Assembly (NCBI RefSeq): GCF_000003605.2 | Contig: NW_003148045.1 | Coordinates: 1-10,668 of the forward strand | DNA length: 10,668 bases | DNA from: Saccoglossus kowalevskii | Taxonomy: Eukaryota; Hemichordata; Enteropneusta; Harrimaniidae | Reading direction: 5' to 3' | The notes under the pieces: generated by a model | The model's database searches: none | The model's input: the letters and a program-made list of their open reading frames with translations, nothing else | Told to the model about the DNA's origin: nothing | Part shown: in pieces, positions 8,685 through 10,668 of the stretch | Numbering within the stretch: the first letter of the stretch is position 1 | Layout of the letters: each line of letters starts with the position of its first letter | Program-made: the position numbers and the translations under genes

Positions 8685-10668
8685 GTAAGTTTCGGGTCCA
8701 TTCAAGTTCAATTGATTTGTATCACAGACTTCCCAGTTTGAATTTAGTATGTTTCAGGTCCATTCAAGTTCAATTGATTTTTAGCACAGACTGCCCAATT
8801 TGAACTTGGCAAGTTTCAGGTCCATTCAAGTTCAATTGATTTGTAGCACAGACTGCCCAATTTGAACTTGGTAAGTTTCAGGTCCATTCAAGGTCAATTG
8901 ATTTGTAGCACAGACTACACACTTTGAATTTAGTAAGTTTCAGGTCCATTCAAGTTCAATTGATTTGTAGCACAGACTGCACAATTTGAACTTGGTAAGT
9001 GTCAGGTCCATTCAAGTTCAATTGATTTGTAGCACAGACTGCCCAATTTGAACTTGGTAAGTTTCAGGTCAATTCAAGTTCAATTAATGTGTAACACAGA
9101 CTACCCAGTTTGAATTTAGTAAGTTTCATGTCCATTCAAGTTCAATTGATTTGTAGCACAGATTACCCAGTTTGAATTTAGTAAGTTTCAGGTCCATTCA
9201 AGTTCAATTGATTTGTAGCACAGACTGCCCAATTTAAACTTAGTAAGTTTCAGGTCCATTCAAGTTCAATTGATTTGTAGCACAGACTGCCCAGTTTGAA
9301 TTTAGTAAGTTTCAGGTCTATTCAAGTTCAATTAATTTGTAACACAGACTACCCAGTTTGAATTTAGTAAGTTTCAGGTCCATTCAAGTTCAATTGATTT
9401 GTAGCACAGACTGCCCAATTTGAACTTGGTAAGTTTCAGGTCCATTCAAGTTCAATTGATTTGTAGCACAGACTACCCAGTTTGAATTTAGTAAGTTTCA
9501 GGTCTATTCAAGTTCAATTAATTTGTAACACAGACTACCCAGTTTGAATTTAGTAAGTTTCAGGTCCATTCAAGTTCAATTGATTTGTATCACAGACTTC
9601 CCAGTTTGAATTTAGTAAGTTTCAGGTCCATTCAAGTTCAATTGATTTGTAGCACAGACTGCCCAATTTGAACTTGGTAAGTTTCAGGTCCATTCAAGTT
9701 CAATTGATTTGTAGCACAGACTGCCCAGTTTGAATTTAGTAAGTTTCAGGTCCATTCAAGTTCAATTGATTTGTAGCACAGACTGCACAATTTGAACTTG
9801 GTAAGTTTCATGTCCATTCAAGTTCAATTGATTTGTAGCACAGATTACCCAGTTTGAATTTAGTAAGTTTCAGGTCCATTCAAGTTCAATTGATTTGTAG
9901 CACAGACTGCCCAATTTAAACTTAGTAAGTTTCAGGTCCATTCAAGTTCAATTGATTTGTAGCACAGACTGCCCAGTTTGAATTTAGTAAGTTTCAGGTC
10001 TATTCAAGTTCAATTAATTTGTAACACAGACTACCCAGTTTGAATTTAGTAAGTTTCAGGTCCATTCAAGTTCAATTGATTTGTAGCACAGACTGCACAA
10101 TTTGAACTTAGTAAGTTTCAGGTCCATTCAAGTTCAATTGATTTGTAGCACAGACTGCCCAGTTTGAATTAAGTAAGTTTCAGGTCTATTCAAGTTCAAT
10201 TAATTTGTAGCACAGACTACCCAGTTTGAATTTAGTAAGTTTCAGGTCCATTCAAGTTCAATTGATTTGTAGCACAGACTGCACAATTTGAACTTGGTAA
10301 GTGTCAGGTCCATTCAAGTTCAATTGATTTGTAGCACAGACTGCCCAATTTGAACTTGGTAAGTTTCAGATCCATTCAAGTTCAATTAATTTGTAGCACA
10401 GACTACCCGATTTAAACTTAGTTAGTTTCAGGTCCATTCAAGTTCAATTGATTTGTAGCACAGACTGCCCAATTTAAACTTAGTTAGTTTCACGTCCATT
10501 CAAGTTCAATTGATTTGTAGCACAAACTGCCCAGTTTGAATTTAGTAAGTTTCACGTCCATTCAAGTTCAATTAATTTGTAGCACAGACTATCCAGTTTG
10601 AATTTACTAAGTTTCACGTCCATTCAAGTTCAATTAATTTGTAGCACAGACTGCCCAATTTAAACTTA
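8685..10668 (+). repeat. Last block and divergent right end (32 copies)
   Basis: The block opens with T3, T8, T1, T9, T5, T12, T2 and then goes straight to T4 at 9119, lacking the usual T5. From 9119 to 9676 it follows block 2 (matching 3229-3786 by eye). After that the order becomes irregular. A copy at 10049-10110 has a T5 body and a CTTA tail and leads directly to T7 with GAATTAA, so T4 and T6 are missing there. The last five copies (10359-10668) carry changes rare or absent elsewhere: CAGATCC, CCGATTTAAAC, GTTAG, TTTCACGTCC, CACAAACTG, CTATCC and CTAAG. This gradient suggests approach to an array edge, although the repeat is still intact at the last base. Confidence 0.75.

Larger units (their letters stand above)
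5..10668 (+). repeat. 62-bp satellite array, 172 tandem copies
   Basis: Copies begin at 5, 67, 129, 191 and so on every 62 bp, and the last one (10607-10668) ends on the final base. The only length changes are one extra A in the copy at 501-563 and one lost G in the copy at 2176-2236. The phase used here starts at GTAAGTTTCAGG. Positions 16-22 and 24-29 of the monomer hardly change, while positions 30, 38, 45-52, 56, 59 and 62 carry most of the variation. Types used below: T1 ends CTGCCCAATTTGAACTTG; T2 has TTAATT, usually with GTAACAC; T3 has GTATCAC and CTTCCC; T4 has ATTACCC, usually with TTTCATG; T5 has CTGCAC; T6 ends AATTTAAACTTA; T7 ends CTGCCCAGTTTGAATTTA; T8 has GATTTTTAG; T9 has AAGGTCAA and/or ACTTTG; T10 has GTGTC with CTACCC; T11 has CTACCC with GATTTGTAGC; T12 has GTGTC with CTGCCC. 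Because 62 is not a multiple of 3, each reading frame rotates through all three phases of the monomer and meets stops within about three copies. No coding sequence is supported on either strand. Confidence 0.98.

Noticed and set aside
5-10668. CRISPR array
   Set aside because: Regular period, but there are no unique spacers: the whole 62 bp is repeated and varies only by point changes.
5-10668. Coding tandem repeat, such as a repetitive surface or structural protein
   Set aside because: 62 is not a multiple of 3, and TAA, TAG or TGA occur in every copy on the + strand and TGA on the - strand. Reading frames rotate and close within about three copies.
5-10668. Known centromere satellite (alpha satellite, CENP-B box) or telomere repeat
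   Set aside because: The period is 62 bp rather than about 171 bp, no CENP-B-like box is seen, and there are no short telomeric G-rich units.
5-10668. Bacterial or phage repeat, iteron origin or attachment sites
   Set aside because: No replication or integration gene, and 172 copies over 10 kb without any coding sequence is far outside iteron arrays.
5-10668. Promoter-like AT stretches (TTAATT, TTGATT)
   Set aside because: They recur in every copy as part of the monomer, with no gene downstream; nothing marks any one of them as functional.
1-10668. Transposon or insertion sequence inside the array
   Set aside because: The 62-bp phase is unbroken except for two one-base indels. There is no inserted foreign segment, terminal repeat or transposase remnant.
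5-10668. An undescribed multi-gene system
   Set aside because: There are no genes in the window; the only structure is the satellite and its higher-order order of variants.

Overview
The whole window is one head-to-tail tandem array of a 62-bp repeat, that is, satellite DNA. Counting by eye, 172 consecutive copies run from position 5 to position 10668 in one orientation. Only two copies differ in length: one of 63 bp at 501-563 and one of 61 bp at 2176-2236. These cancel, so the phase is the same at both ends. I see no gene, RNA gene, transposon, CRISPR array or unique sequence anywhere. Only the first four bases do not fit the repeat.

The type monomer is the copy at 191-252. It starts GTAAGTTTCAGG, has CAAGTTCAATTG in the middle and ends AATTTGAACTTG. 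It is AT-rich (24 of 62 bases are G or C; some variants have 19) and contains no CpG. A non-coding, AT-rich, CpG-free array longer than 10 kb points to a eukaryotic nuclear genome, most likely constitutive heterochromatin (pericentromeric, subtelomeric or interstitial). I do not recognise the repeat family and cannot name the species.

The copies fall into about a dozen variant types, called T1-T12 here, defined by changes at a few positions. The types recur in a set order, forming a higher-order repeat. A convenient phase mark is a T3 copy with TTTCGGG, always followed by a T8 copy with GATTTTTAG; it starts at 1432, 2733, 3973, 5089, 6143, 7879 and 8685. The intervals are 21, 20, 18, 17, 28 and 13 monomers, so the higher-order unit has no fixed length. 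Blocks of about 0.8-1.1 kb recur almost unchanged at offsets of 1116, 3410 and 5146 bp. Several single copies are hybrids of two types, as expected from unequal crossing-over in register.

Layout: 1-4 non-repeat bases; 5-1431 an irregular left part with private changes; 1432-8684 six higher-order blocks; 8685-10668 a last block that grades into divergent copies (TTTCACG, GTTAG, CCGATTTAAAC) at the right end. The interest here lies in how the array evolved. I found no sign of a new enzymatic or defence system.
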